Assembly: GCA_052035955.1 (NCBI GenBank)
Contig: JBPOHD010000143.1
Span: 1-21,622, forward strand
Source: JAEUNJ01 sp052035955
GTDB lineage: Bacteria > Pseudomonadota > Gammaproteobacteria > Burkholderiales > Rhodocyclaceae
Direction: 5' to 3'
DNA: 21,622 bases
Made by a program: the position numbers and the translations under genes. Shown here one piece after another: positions 14,667 to 21,622 of this stretch. The notes under the pieces are model-generated. The model ran no database searches and had not been told where the DNA came from. It saw only the letters and a list, made by a program, of their open reading frames with translations. Position 1 is the first letter of the stretch. Each line of letters starts with the position of its first letter.

Positions 14667-16733
14667 ATGGCGGCTAGCGCCCCAGGACAACCCTCGACTG
14701 AACTGAGCGCGGAACAACTGTCGCTGTTCCCGCTGCCGGTGGTTATCTTCGACCCGCAGACGCTGCAGATCCTGGAGGTCAACCAGCCGGCCGAGCTTTG
14801 CTACGGCTACACCCGGGAAGAGATGGGCACCCTGTCGGTTGCCCATTTCTACGACCCGGAAGACCTGCCGACGGCCAAGGCCTTCATCGACCGGGTCCGC
14901 CAGGAGAAATGGGTGCGGGCCGAGTGGCTGCACCGTCGCAAGGGGGGCGAGAAGTTCCCCGTCCAGACCTTCAGCACCCTGGTCTATTGGAAAGGCCGGC
15001 CGGCACGCCTGGTGGCCATCGAGGACACCAGCGAGCGCAAGCGGCGCGAAGCCGAGGCGGCGGAACAGGAGGGCCAGTTCCGGGCCACCATGGGTGCCGC
15101 CCAGGTCGGCGTCTTCGTGCTGCAGGACTTCAAGTTCAAGTACGTCAATCCGGTGCTCTGCGACTGGTTCGGCTACGGAGCCGACGACCTGGTGGACCGG
15201 CTCGGGCCCCTGGACCTGATCATCCCCGAGGAAAGGGAGTTCGTCCTCGACCAGATGCGCCGCCGGGCGGCCGGGGAGAAGGGGCGGCCCTACACCATCA
15301 CCTGCCTGCGCAAGGATGGCTCGACCTTTCCCGGCACCATCCTGGGCGCCCCGAGTACCTTCGGGGGCCGGCCGGCCTCCGTGGGCACCCTCGTGGACCT
15401 GACGGACCTCAAGTCGGCCGAGGAACAGATCCGCCGCCTGGCCTATTACGACGTGCTCACCGGCCTGCCGAACCGCAGCCTGCTCAAGGACCGGGCCGAA
15501 CTGGCCCTGGCCCGGGCGGAACGGGAAGGCAGTTCCGTCGCCCTGCTGTTCGTGGACCTGGATCGCTTCAAGAACGTGAACGACTCCCTGGGCCACTCCT
15601 TCGGCGACCGGCTGCTGGCGGCGGTGGCCGAGCGCCTGACCGCCGGGGTGCGCCGTTCCGACACCATCGCCCGCCTCGGCGGCGATGAGTTCGTCATGCT
15701 GGTGGCCGATGCCGAGCCCCTCGGGATCGCCGAGCTGGCCGCCAAGCTGCTCGAGCGCCTGGCCGCGCCCTTCATGGTCGGCGACCACGAACTGAGCGTC
15801 TCGGCCTCGGTGGGCATCGCCCTCTATCCCCAGGACGGGCACGACGTCGAGAACCTGCTCAAGAACGCCGACACGGCCATGTACCAGGCCAAGCAGAAGG
15901 GCCGCAACGCCTACCGCTTCTTCACTGCCGCCATGAATGCCGCGGCCATGGAGCGCCTGCAACTGGAAGGACGGCTGCGCCAGGCCCTGGAGCGCCGGGA
16001 ATTCGAATTGCATTACCAGCCCCTCGTCCGCATCGCCGACGGCGAGATCGTCGGCGCCGAGGCACTGCTGCGCTGGCGGCAATCCGACGGCCTGGTGGCG
16101 CCGGACCGCTTCATCCCCGCCGCCGAGGAATCGGGGCTCATCGTGCCCATCGGCGACTGGGTGATGGCGGAAGCCTGCCGGCAGAGCCGGGCCTGGCGCG
16201 CCGCCGGCCTGCCCCCCATCCGCCTGTCGATCAACATCTCGGCCGTGCAGTTCCACCGCGAAGGCTTCCTGCGCAGGGTGGCGGCCGTGGTCGCCGAATC
16301 CGGGCTGGCGGGGGAAGACCTGGAACTGGAGATCACCGAGGGGGTCGCCATGAGCGGCGCCGACCAGACCGTGGCCGCCATGGAGGAATTGAAGGCCATG
16401 GGGCTGGCCTTGTCGATCGACGACTTCGGCACCGGCTATTCCAGCCTCGCCTACCTGCGCCGCTTCCCCATCGACCGCCTGAAGATCGACCGCAGCTTCA
16501 TCCGCGACATGGTCGAGGACCCCGACGACCGGGCCATCGCCGATACCGTGACCGCGCTGGCCCGCGCCCTCCGCCTCTCCGTCGTTGCCGAAGGCGTCGA
16601 AACCGCGCAGCAGCTGCGCCTGCTGCGCGACCAGGGTTGCGACGTCGCCCAGGGCTTCCTGTTCAGCCGGCCGGTGCCGGCCGCCCGATTCGCCGAGCTC
16701 CTGAAGGCCCGGGTGCTGCCACCCGGCGCCTGA
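14667..16733 (+). CDS. PAS-PAS-GGDEF-EAL cyclic-di-GMP synthase/phosphodiesterase
   Basis: This 688-residue protein has two PAS sensor domains (about 18-125 and 135-250), a diguanylate cyclase domain (257-415) and an EAL phosphodiesterase domain (430-680). The cyclase signature GGDEF (338-342) is intact, and RRSD (329-332), exactly 5 residues before it, is a product-inhibition site. The EAL domain keeps EAL (465-467), NIS (523-525), DDFGTGYSSL (585-594), KIDRSFI (606-612) and EGVET (642-646). Both activities could therefore be real. There are no membrane segments, so it should sense a cytoplasmic signal. Heme- or flavin-binding residues in the PAS domains could not be assigned. AGGTA lies just before the ATG. 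It looks monocistronic, between htpX and dacC. Confidence 0.93.
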   Translation: MAASAPGQPSTELSAEQLSLFPLPVVIFDPQTLQILEVNQPAELCYGYTREEMGTLSVAHFYDPEDLPTAKAFIDRVRQEKWVRAEWLHRRKGGEKFPVQTFSTLVYWKGRPARLVAIEDTSERKRREAEAAEQEGQFRATMGAAQVGVFVLQDFKFKYVNPVLCDWFGYGADDLVDRLGPLDLIIPEEREFVLDQMRRRAAGEKGRPYTITCLRKDGSTFPGTILGAPSTFGGRPASVGTLVDLTDLKSAEEQIRRLAYYDVLTGLPNRSLLKDRAELALARAEREGSSVALLFVDLDRFKNVNDSLGHSFGDRLLAAVAERLTAGVRRSDTIARLGGDEFVMLVADAEPLGIAELAAKLLERLAAPFMVGDHELSVSASVGIALYPQDGHDVENLLKNADTAMYQAKQKGRNAYRFFTAAMNAAAMERLQLEGRLRQALERREFELHYQPLVRIADGEIVGAEALLRWRQSDGLVAPDRFIPAAEESGLIVPIGDWVMAEACRQSRAWRAAGLPPIRLSINISAVQFHREGFLRRVAAVVAESGLAGEDLELEITEGVAMSGADQTVAAMEELKAMGLALSIDDFGTGYSSLAYLRRFPIDRLKIDRSFIRDMVEDPDDRAIADTVTALARALRLSVVAEGVETAQQLRLLRDQGCDVAQGFLFSRPVPAARFAELLKARVLPPGA

Positions 16734-16773
16734 AACGGCGGGCCCGGGCTCCGGGGGCCGTGGGGCCGGCTTG

Positions 16774-16779
16774 TATAAT
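16774..16779 (+). promoter_or_regulatory. Consensus -10 box upstream of dacC
   Basis: TATAAT is a perfect sigma70 -10 hexamer, located 24 bp before the dacC start. There is no recognisable -35 at 17 bases (the region is G/C only). It could drive the dacC-dat-DUF493-lipB-carbamoyltransferase-lipA operon with a very short leader. Confidence 0.6.
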
Positions 16780-16803
16780 CCGCCCCTTTTTCGGGCCGCA
16801 CCG

Positions 16804-17931
16804 ATGTCCCTCAAGAAACTCCTGCTCGCCGTCCTCTGCCTGCCGCTGACGGCGATGGCGCAACTGGCCCCCGAACCGCCCGCCATCGCCGCCCGCGCCT
16901 GGCTGCTCCTCGACCACGGCTCCGGCCAGGCCCTCGCATCCCTCAATCCCGACGAGCGCATCGAGCCGGCCTCCCTGACCAAGCTCATGACCGCCTACCT
17001 GGTCTTCGGCGCCCTCAGGGAAGGCGTCCTGAAGCCGGACCAGGTCGTCCCGGTGTCCGAGAAATCCTGGAAGACGCCCGGATCGCGCATGTTCATCGAG
17101 CCCAACATGCCGGTGCGCGTGGACGAACTGCTGAAGGGCATGATCGTCCAGTCGGGCAATGACGCCTGCATTGCCCTGGCCGAGGCCGCGGCCGGATCCG
17201 AGCCGGCCTTCGTCGAGCGCATGAACCGGGAAGCCCAGCGCCTGGGCCTGAAGAACACGCGCTTCATGAACGTCACCGGCCTGCCCGATCCGCAGCACTA
17301 CTCGACCGCCCGCGACCTGGGCCTCCTCGCCCGCGCCGTGATCCGCGATTTTCCGGAGTTCTACCCCCTGTACTCGACCCGGGAATACACCTACAACCGG
17401 ATCACCCAGCCCAATCGCAACCGCCTGCTCTGGCTGGACCCGACGGTGGACGGCGTCAAGACGGGCCACACGGAATCGGCGGGTTATTGCCTGATCTCCT
17501 CGGCCAAGCGCGGACCGCGCCGCCTCGTTTCCGTGGTGCTGGGCACGGCCTCCGACACCGTGCGCGCCCAGGAATCCCTCAAGCTGCTCAACTTCGGCTT
17601 CCAGGCTTATGACGCGGTCAAGCTCTACGACAAGGGCCAGGCGGTGTCGACCCTGCGCGTGTACAAGGGGCAGGCGAACACCGTCAAGGCCGGCTTCGAC
17701 GAGGACTTCGTGCTCTCGCTCGGCAAGGGCGCGGCGGCCAGGCTCAGGGTGCAACTGGTCAGCCAGCAGCCCCTGATGGCACCGGTGCGCAAGGGGCAGG
17801 TGGTCGGCACCCTGAAGGTGCTGGCCGACGAGAAGCCGATCGGCGAGTATCCGGTGCCGGCCCTGGAGGACGTGCCCCTGGCCGGCGTCTTCGGCCGCGC
17901 CTGGGACAGCCTGCGGCTCTTCTTCGAATGA
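16804..17931 (+). CDS. dacC: D-alanyl-D-alanine carboxypeptidase (PBP5/DacC type)
   Basis: The 375-residue periplasmic enzyme trims the terminal D-alanine from peptidoglycan stem peptides. A signal peptide covers 1-19 (KKLLL core, AMA cleavage site). The penicillin-binding motifs are SLTK (57-60, nucleophile Ser57), SGN (117-119) and KTG (219-221), in the right order and spacing for class C low-molecular-weight PBPs. The region from about 265 to 352 is the beta-rich PBP5 C-terminal domain. The final LFGRAWDSLRLFFE-like helix (about 362-375) is amphipathic and probably anchors the protein to the inner membrane. The ATG at 16804 was chosen because the signal peptide begins there; the in-frame ATG at 16771 overlaps the -10 box. 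The dat start overlaps its stop by 4 bases (ATGA). dacA or dacC cannot be told apart safely. Confidence 0.93.
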   Translation: MSLKKLLLAVLCLPLTAMAQLAPEPPAIAARAWLLLDHGSGQALASLNPDERIEPASLTKLMTAYLVFGALREGVLKPDQVVPVSEKSWKTPGSRMFIEPNMPVRVDELLKGMIVQSGNDACIALAEAAAGSEPAFVERMNREAQRLGLKNTRFMNVTGLPDPQHYSTARDLGLLARAVIRDFPEFYPLYSTREYTYNRITQPNRNRLLWLDPTVDGVKTGHTESAGYCLISSAKRGPRRLVSVVLGTASDTVRAQESLKLLNFGFQAYDAVKLYDKGQAVSTLRVYKGQANTVKAGFDEDFVLSLGKGAAARLRVQLVSQQPLMAPVRKGQVVGTLKVLADEKPIGEYPVPALEDVPLAGVFGRAWDSLRLFFE

Positions 17932-18788
17932 ACCCGACGGTCTATCTCAACGGCGAGTTCCTGCCCCTGGCCGAGGCCCGGGTGCCGGTCATGGACCGGG
18001 GCTTCCTGTTCGGCGACGGCGTCTACGAGGTGATCCCGGTGTATTCGCGACGGCCCTTCCGCCTCGACGAGCACCTGGGCCGCCTGGCCCGCAGCCTGTC
18101 CGGCATCCGCCTCGAGGATCCGCTGCCGGCGGAGGCCTGGCGGGACATCGTCGGGCGCATCGTCGCCGCCGCCGAATGGGAGGACCAGTCGATCTACCTG
18201 CAGGTCACCCGCGGCCCCATGGAAGTGCGCAACCATGCCTTCCCCAAGTCCGTCCGGCCCAGCATCCTGGTGATGCCCGAGCCCCTGCTGACGCCGCCGC
18301 CGGCCCAGCGCGAGAGCGGCGTGGCGGCGGTCTCGGCGGCGGACATCCGCTGGCTGCGCTGCGACCTCAAGGCCACCTCGCTGCTCGCCAACTGCCTGCT
18401 GCGCCAGCTCGCCGTCGAGGCCGGCTGCGCCGAGACCGTCCTCTTCCGCGACGGCTTCCTCACCGAGGGCGCCGCCTCCAGCATCTTCGTCGTCCGCGAC
18501 GGCCGCCTCCTCGTGCCGCCCAAGGGCCACCTGATGCTGCCGGGCATCACCTACGACCTGGTGCTGGAACTGGCGGCCGGAAACGGACTGCCCGCCGAGG
18601 TGCGCGACGTCCAGGAAACCGAGGTCCGCCGGGCCGACGAACTATGGATGTGTTCCTCCACCAGGGAGGTCCTGCCCATCGTCGCCCTCGACGGCCACCC
18701 CGTCGGCGCCGGCCGGCCCGGGCCCGTCTTCGCGCGCATGTACGGCTGGTACCAGGAATTCAAGCGCTCGGTGATGCGGGGCGGGTAA
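17928..18788 (+). CDS. dat: D-amino acid aminotransferase (fold-type IV PLP enzyme)
   Basis: The 286-residue PLP enzyme probably interconverts D-alanine and D-glutamate through their keto acids. The fold-IV family blocks are present: VMDRGFLFGDGVYEV (21-35), the RCDLKATSLL block (144-153) with Lys148 as the likely PLP lysine, LTEGAASSIFVV (178-189) and LMLPGITYD (202-210). The sequence around Lys148 resembles bacterial D-amino acid transaminases more than branched-chain enzymes (IlvE) or aminodeoxychorismate lyase (PabC), although these share the fold. Its ATG overlaps the dacC stop, so production is likely coupled to the enzyme that releases D-alanine. The DUF493 gene overlaps its stop by one base. 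Confidence 0.88.
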   Translation: MNPTVYLNGEFLPLAEARVPVMDRGFLFGDGVYEVIPVYSRRPFRLDEHLGRLARSLSGIRLEDPLPAEAWRDIVGRIVAAAEWEDQSIYLQVTRGPMEVRNHAFPKSVRPSILVMPEPLLTPPPAQRESGVAAVSAADIRWLRCDLKATSLLANCLLRQLAVEAGCAETVLFRDGFLTEGAASSIFVVRDGRLLVPPKGHLMLPGITYDLVLELAAGNGLPAEVRDVQETEVRRADELWMCSSTREVLPIVALDGHPVGAGRPGPVFARMYGWYQEFKRSVMRGG

Positions 18789-19051
18789 TGGCCGGCGAGA
18801 CCCTCCTCGAGTTCCCCTGCGACTTTCCGCTCAAGGTCATGGGCGCCGCCGGCGAGGGCTTCGCCCAGGCCGTGCTCGAGGTGGTGCTGCGCCACGCCCC
18901 CGACTTCGATGCCGCGAGCATGGAGATGCGTCCCTCCCGGGGCGGCAACTACCTGTCGCTGACCTGCACCATCCGGGCCCGCTCCCGGGAACAGCTCGAC
19001 GCCCTCTACCGGGATCTGACCGCCCACCCGCGGGTGAAGATCGTCCTCTGA
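18788..19051 (+). CDS. ybeD: DUF493 (YbeD-like) small regulatory protein
   Basis: The 87-residue protein matches the DUF493/YbeD family, a small ACT-like alpha/beta fold usually found between a dac gene and lipB. Visible features are TLLEFPCDFPLKVMG (5-19), the helix with QAVLEVVLRHAPDF (27-40) and SRGGNYLSLTCTIRARSREQL (50-70) leading to the C-terminal helix and VKIVL end. The start ATG overlaps the dat stop (TAATG) and its own stop overlaps the lipB start (TGATG). Its function is not established; a regulatory role is suggested by the ACT-like fold and the operon position. The order dac-(dat)-ybeD-lipB is common in proteobacteria. Confidence 0.92.
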   Translation: MAGETLLEFPCDFPLKVMGAAGEGFAQAVLEVVLRHAPDFDAASMEMRPSRGGNYLSLTCTIRARSREQLDALYRDLTAHPRVKIVL

Positions 19052-19662
19052 TGGACGGGCTCCTGGTCCGCCGCCTCGGCCTCGTTCCCTACGAGCCGAC
19101 CTGGCGCGCCATGCAGGACTTCACCGCCGGCCGCGACGCCGGAACGCCCGACGAGGTTTGGCTCTGCGAGCACCCGCCGGTGTTCACCCTCGGCCAGGCC
19201 GGCCGGCCCGAGCACCTGCTCCAGGACATCGGGATCCCGGTGGTGCAGATCGACCGCGGCGGCCAGATCACCTACCACGGCCCCGGCCAGGTGGTCGCCT
19301 ACCTGCTGCTCGACCTGAAGCGGCGCGACCTCAAGGTGCGGGAACTGGTGAACCGGATGGAGCAGGCCGTGATCGACTGCCTGGCCGGCTGGGGCATCGC
19401 CGCCCGGCGCCTGCCCGGCGCCCCGGGCGTCTATGTCGGTGGCGCCAAGGTCGCCGCCCTCGGCCTGCGGGTCAGGAACGGCTGCAGCTACCACGGGCTG
19501 GCCCTGAACGTGGACCTGGACCTCGAGCCCTTCGCGGCGATCAACCCCTGCGGCTACGAAGGCATGCCGGTCACCCGCACCCGGGACCTGGGCGTTGCCG
19601 CAAGCCCGCAGGAGGCTGCCGAGGCGCTGCTGGCCTCGCTGCGCCGGCAACTGGGGGACTGA
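19051..19662 (+). CDS. lipB: Octanoyl-[ACP]:protein N-octanoyltransferase LipB
   Basis: The predicted 203-residue enzyme moves an octanoyl group from acyl carrier protein to the lipoyl domains of 2-oxoacid dehydrogenases and GcvH. The motif RGGQITYHGPGQ (69-80) and the catalytic dyad Lys133 (VGGAKVAALGLRV, 129-141) and Cys167 (NPCGYEGMPVT, 165-175) are intact. YHGLALNVDLDL (147-158) is also typical. The length matches E. coli LipB (213 residues). Its start overlaps the stop of the DUF493 gene by 1 base. It is followed after 6 bp by a carbamoyltransferase rather than directly by lipA. Confidence 0.96.
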   Translation: MDGLLVRRLGLVPYEPTWRAMQDFTAGRDAGTPDEVWLCEHPPVFTLGQAGRPEHLLQDIGIPVVQIDRGGQITYHGPGQVVAYLLLDLKRRDLKVRELVNRMEQAVIDCLAGWGIAARRLPGAPGVYVGGAKVAALGLRVRNGCSYHGLALNVDLDLEPFAAINPCGYEGMPVTRTRDLGVAASPQEAAEALLASLRRQLGD

Positions 19663-19668
19663 GGCCGG

Positions 19669-21255
19669 ATGCCGCTGGTCCTCGGCCTCGCCGCCGGCGC
19701 CCATGACTCGGCGGCCGCGCTGCTGCGGGACGGCGAGGTCGTCGCCGCGGTCTCCGAAGAGCGGCTGACCCGGGTCAAGGGCCAGGGCGGCTTTCCCCGG
19801 CGGGCCGTCGATGCCGTGCTCGCCATGGCCGGCGCGTCGCCACGCGACGTCGAAGCCGTCGGACTGGACGGCGCCGCCGGCCCGGGTCTGGGGGAGGCGG
19901 GCTTCGCCGCCGGAACGCCGGTCTATGCCTTCGACCACCATACCCTGCATGGCACGCTCGCCGGCCACTACTCCGGGCATCGCGAATGCGCGGTCCTCAC
20001 CCTCGACGGCGCCGGCACCCGGCCGGTACACCATGCGGCAGCCCTGTGGTGCGAAGGCCGACTGCAACGACTGCACGAAGGGCGCGGCGCCCAGGCCTCG
20101 GCCGGCGGCTTCTACGCCGCCATCACCGAGCTGCTCGACTTCCGGCCCCTGCGCCACGAAGGCAAGGTCCTCGGACTGGCCGCCTACGGCGACGGGGCCG
20201 GCCTGCCGGAGTCCCTCGCCCGGGCGCTGCATGTCGCCGTCGACGGCGGCGGGCTGGCGAGCGATTTTGCCGACCCGTCGGCGCGCACGGCCTGGCTGGC
20301 CGGCGTCGTCCGGACCCATGGCCGCGCCGAAGTGTCCGCCGCCGCCCAGCAGGTGCTGGAGGCGGCGGTGACGGCCCTGGCGCGAGCGCTGCTGCGGGAG
20401 ACAGGCCAGGCCCGCCTGGCGGTGAACGGCGGCGTCTTCGCCAACGTGAAGCTCAACCAGCGCCTGGCCGCCCTGCCCGAGCTCGACAGCCTGTTCGTCT
20501 TCCCGGCCATGTCCAACACGGGCAATGCCGTCGGCGCCGGCCTGCTCATGGAGCAGCGGCTGGGGGGCGGCGGCGCCCGGCCGGTCGGCCAGGCGCTGTG
20601 GGACGTCTTCTGGGGCCCGGCCGCCGACGACGGCGAGATCGCCGCCGAACTGGCGCGGCTGAACCTGCCCTGTGAGAAACTGTCCGAGGAGGAACTCGTC
20701 GAACGCGCCGCCTCCGCCCTCCATGGCGGCCAGGTGGTCGGCTGGTTCCAGGGCCGCATGGAATTCGGCCCCCGGGCCCTGGGCCACCGCTCGCTGCTCG
20801 CCCGGGCCACCGACCCCGGCGTCGTCCGGACCCTCAACGCACGCCTGGAAAGGACCGACTTCATGCCCTTCGCGCCGAGCGTCCTGGCCGAACACGCGGC
20901 CGACCTGTTCGGAGGCTGCGGCAAGGCGGCCCATGCGGCGGAGTTCATGACCGTCACCTTCGACGTGCGGGAACATTGGCGCCCGCGGATGCCGGCCGCG
21001 GTGCACGTGGACGGCACCGCCCGGCCGCAACTGGTGCGACGGCAGGCGAACCCGCGCTACTGGCGCCTGATCGAGCGCTACCGGCAGATGTCCGGCATCC
21101 CGGCGCTGCTCAACACCAGCTTCAACGTGCACGAGGAACCCATCGTCTGCGGCCCGCGGGAAGCCCTCCGGGCCCTGACGGAAGGCCGCATGGACGCCCT
21201 GGCCATCGGCGATTTCTGGGTCGCGGCGGAGCCCCGCCACGACCAGCGAGGATAA
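19669..21255 (+). CDS. NodU/CmcH family carbamoyltransferase
   Basis: The predicted 528-residue enzyme belongs to the family that makes carbamoyl-adenylate from carbamoyl phosphate and ATP and passes the carbamoyl group to a hydroxyl (NodU, CmcH, TobZ). The N-terminal Kae1-like part has AHDSAAALLRDG (11-22), VSEERLTRVKGQGGFP (28-43), the metal motif HxxxH (90-94) and LTLDG (110-114). NGGVFANVKLN (253-263) is the nucleotide-binding block. The C-terminal part has QGRMEFGPRALGHRSLLA (361-378) and NTSFNVHEEPIV (482-493). In the PAMSNTGNAVGA segment (279-290), Asn283 stands where relatives usually have a metal-binding Asp. The substrate is unknown: no glycosyltransferase, Nod or antibiotic gene is near. 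It lies 6 bp after lipB and 4 bp before lipA, with base composition like its neighbours, so it appears to be a settled operon member. Confidence 0.9.
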   Translation: MPLVLGLAAGAHDSAAALLRDGEVVAAVSEERLTRVKGQGGFPRRAVDAVLAMAGASPRDVEAVGLDGAAGPGLGEAGFAAGTPVYAFDHHTLHGTLAGHYSGHRECAVLTLDGAGTRPVHHAAALWCEGRLQRLHEGRGAQASAGGFYAAITELLDFRPLRHEGKVLGLAAYGDGAGLPESLARALHVAVDGGGLASDFADPSARTAWLAGVVRTHGRAEVSAAAQQVLEAAVTALARALLRETGQARLAVNGGVFANVKLNQRLAALPELDSLFVFPAMSNTGNAVGAGLLMEQRLGGGGARPVGQALWDVFWGPAADDGEIAAELARLNLPCEKLSEEELVERAASALHGGQVVGWFQGRMEFGPRALGHRSLLARATDPGVVRTLNARLERTDFMPFAPSVLAEHAADLFGGCGKAAHAAEFMTVTFDVREHWRPRMPAAVHVDGTARPQLVRRQANPRYWRLIERYRQMSGIPALLNTSFNVHEEPIVCGPREALRALTEGRMDALAIGDFWVAAEPRHDQRG

Positions 21256-21259
21256 GCGC

Positions 21260-21622
21260 ATGAGCGAGAAGCAGAAGGGCGAGGCCAAGACCTCGCGCAT
21301 CCCCATCAAGGTCGTGCCGGCCGAGACCGTGCTCAAGAAGCCGTCCTGGATCCGCGTCAAGGCGGGTTCGGACGCCACGAAGTTCGCCGACGTCAAGCGC
21401 ATCCTGCGCGACCACCACCTCCACACCGTCTGCGAGGAAGCCACCTGCCCCAACATCGGCGAGTGCTTCGGCAACGGCACCGCCACCGTCATGAGCCTCG
21501 GCGACTTGTGCACGCGGCGCTGCCCCTTCTGCGATGTCGGCCACGGCAAGCCGCTGCCGCCCGATGCGGAAGAGCCGGAAAAGCTCGCGCGCACCATCGC
21601 CGCGATGAAACTCAAATACGTC
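21260..21622 (+). CDS. lipA: Lipoyl synthase LipA, N-terminal part (cut by window end)
   Basis: The first 121 codons of a radical SAM enzyme that inserts two sulfur atoms into protein-bound octanoyl groups to form lipoate. The auxiliary cluster motif Cys58-Cys63-Cys69 (CEEATCPNIGEC) and the radical SAM motif Cys84-Cys88-Cys91 (CTRRCPFCDVGHG) are both visible. The basic N-terminal extension (1-28) and KPSWIRVKA are typical. The stop lies beyond the window. GAGGAT upstream of the ATG at 21260 overlaps the end of the carbamoyltransferase gene (stop at 21253-21255), so the two are closely coupled. Confidence 0.96.
   Translation, partial: MSEKQKGEAKTSRIPIKVVPAETVLKKPSWIRVKAGSDATKFADVKRILRDHHLHTVCEEATCPNIGECFGNGTATVMSLGDLCTRRCPFCDVGHGKPLPPDAEEPEKLARTIAAMKLKYV

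Noticed and set aside
14640..16988. Minus-strand open frame of 782 codons opposite the GGDEF-EAL gene
   Set aside because: No recognisable domain, and it runs antisense to a gene with complete motifs; stop codons are rare by chance at this GC content.
19006..21615. Very long minus-strand open frame (869 codons) opposite lipB, the carbamoyltransferase and lipA
   Set aside because: The translation is low-complexity and rich in Gly, Ala, Arg and Val with no family motif. It is a GC-rich shadow of three clear genes on the other strand.

Overview
The window is one stretch of bacterial chromosome with high GC and dense coding. Gene content and order (topB, smg, dprA and a LysM gene divergent from def-fmt-htpX; dacC-dat-DUF493-lipB-lipA; a PEP-CTERM protein; a diheme cytochrome c peroxidase beside oxyR) suggest a betaproteobacterium, most likely Rhodocyclales-like. 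This assignment is inferred from gene families and synteny, not from a marker gene. I see no IS element, prophage, CRISPR array, tRNA or rRNA.

Layout. (1) 1-2812 is a peroxide-defence block: the 3' end of katG, a convergent periplasmic diheme cytochrome c peroxidase, and a divergent oxyR. The ccp-oxyR spacer holds a full OxyR-type tandem operator and an FNR/FixK-like box placed where it could drive the peroxidase gene. (2) 3032-5811 has an RhlE-type DEAD-box helicase, then a 338-bp gene-free stretch with a perfect palindrome, a sigma70-like promoter and a hairpin-rich leader. The leader precedes a secreted von Willebrand A protein with a PEP-CTERM sorting tail, closed by a clear rho-independent terminator. 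(3) 5811-12002, minus strand: tsaP-like LysM protein, dprA, smg, topB and a DUF924 gene whose GTG start overlaps the topB stop. topB appears to carry an in-frame insert of about 39 codons made of three hairpins. (4) 12189-14567, plus strand: def, fmt, htpX. (5) 14667-16733: a PAS-PAS-GGDEF-EAL cyclic-di-GMP enzyme with intact motifs in both domains. (6) 16804 to the window end: a tightly packed operon dacC, dat, DUF493/ybeD, lipB, a NodU/CmcH-type carbamoyltransferase, and lipA (cut by the window edge).

How the genes work together. KatG, Ccp and OxyR form a peroxide sensing and detoxification unit. Def and Fmt act on the two ends of the N-formylmethionine cycle, with HtpX as membrane quality control. 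DacC and Dat handle D-alanine at the cell wall, and LipB and LipA make protein-bound lipoate. The carbamoyltransferase has no obvious role in either process, yet it sits between lipB and lipA with gaps of 6 and 4 bp. It also seems to have Asn where the family has a metal-binding Asp, and is the most unexplained gene here. The PEP-CTERM surface protein, the TsaP-like protein and the cyclic-di-GMP enzyme would fit a surface-attachment lifestyle, but nothing in the sequence links them directly.
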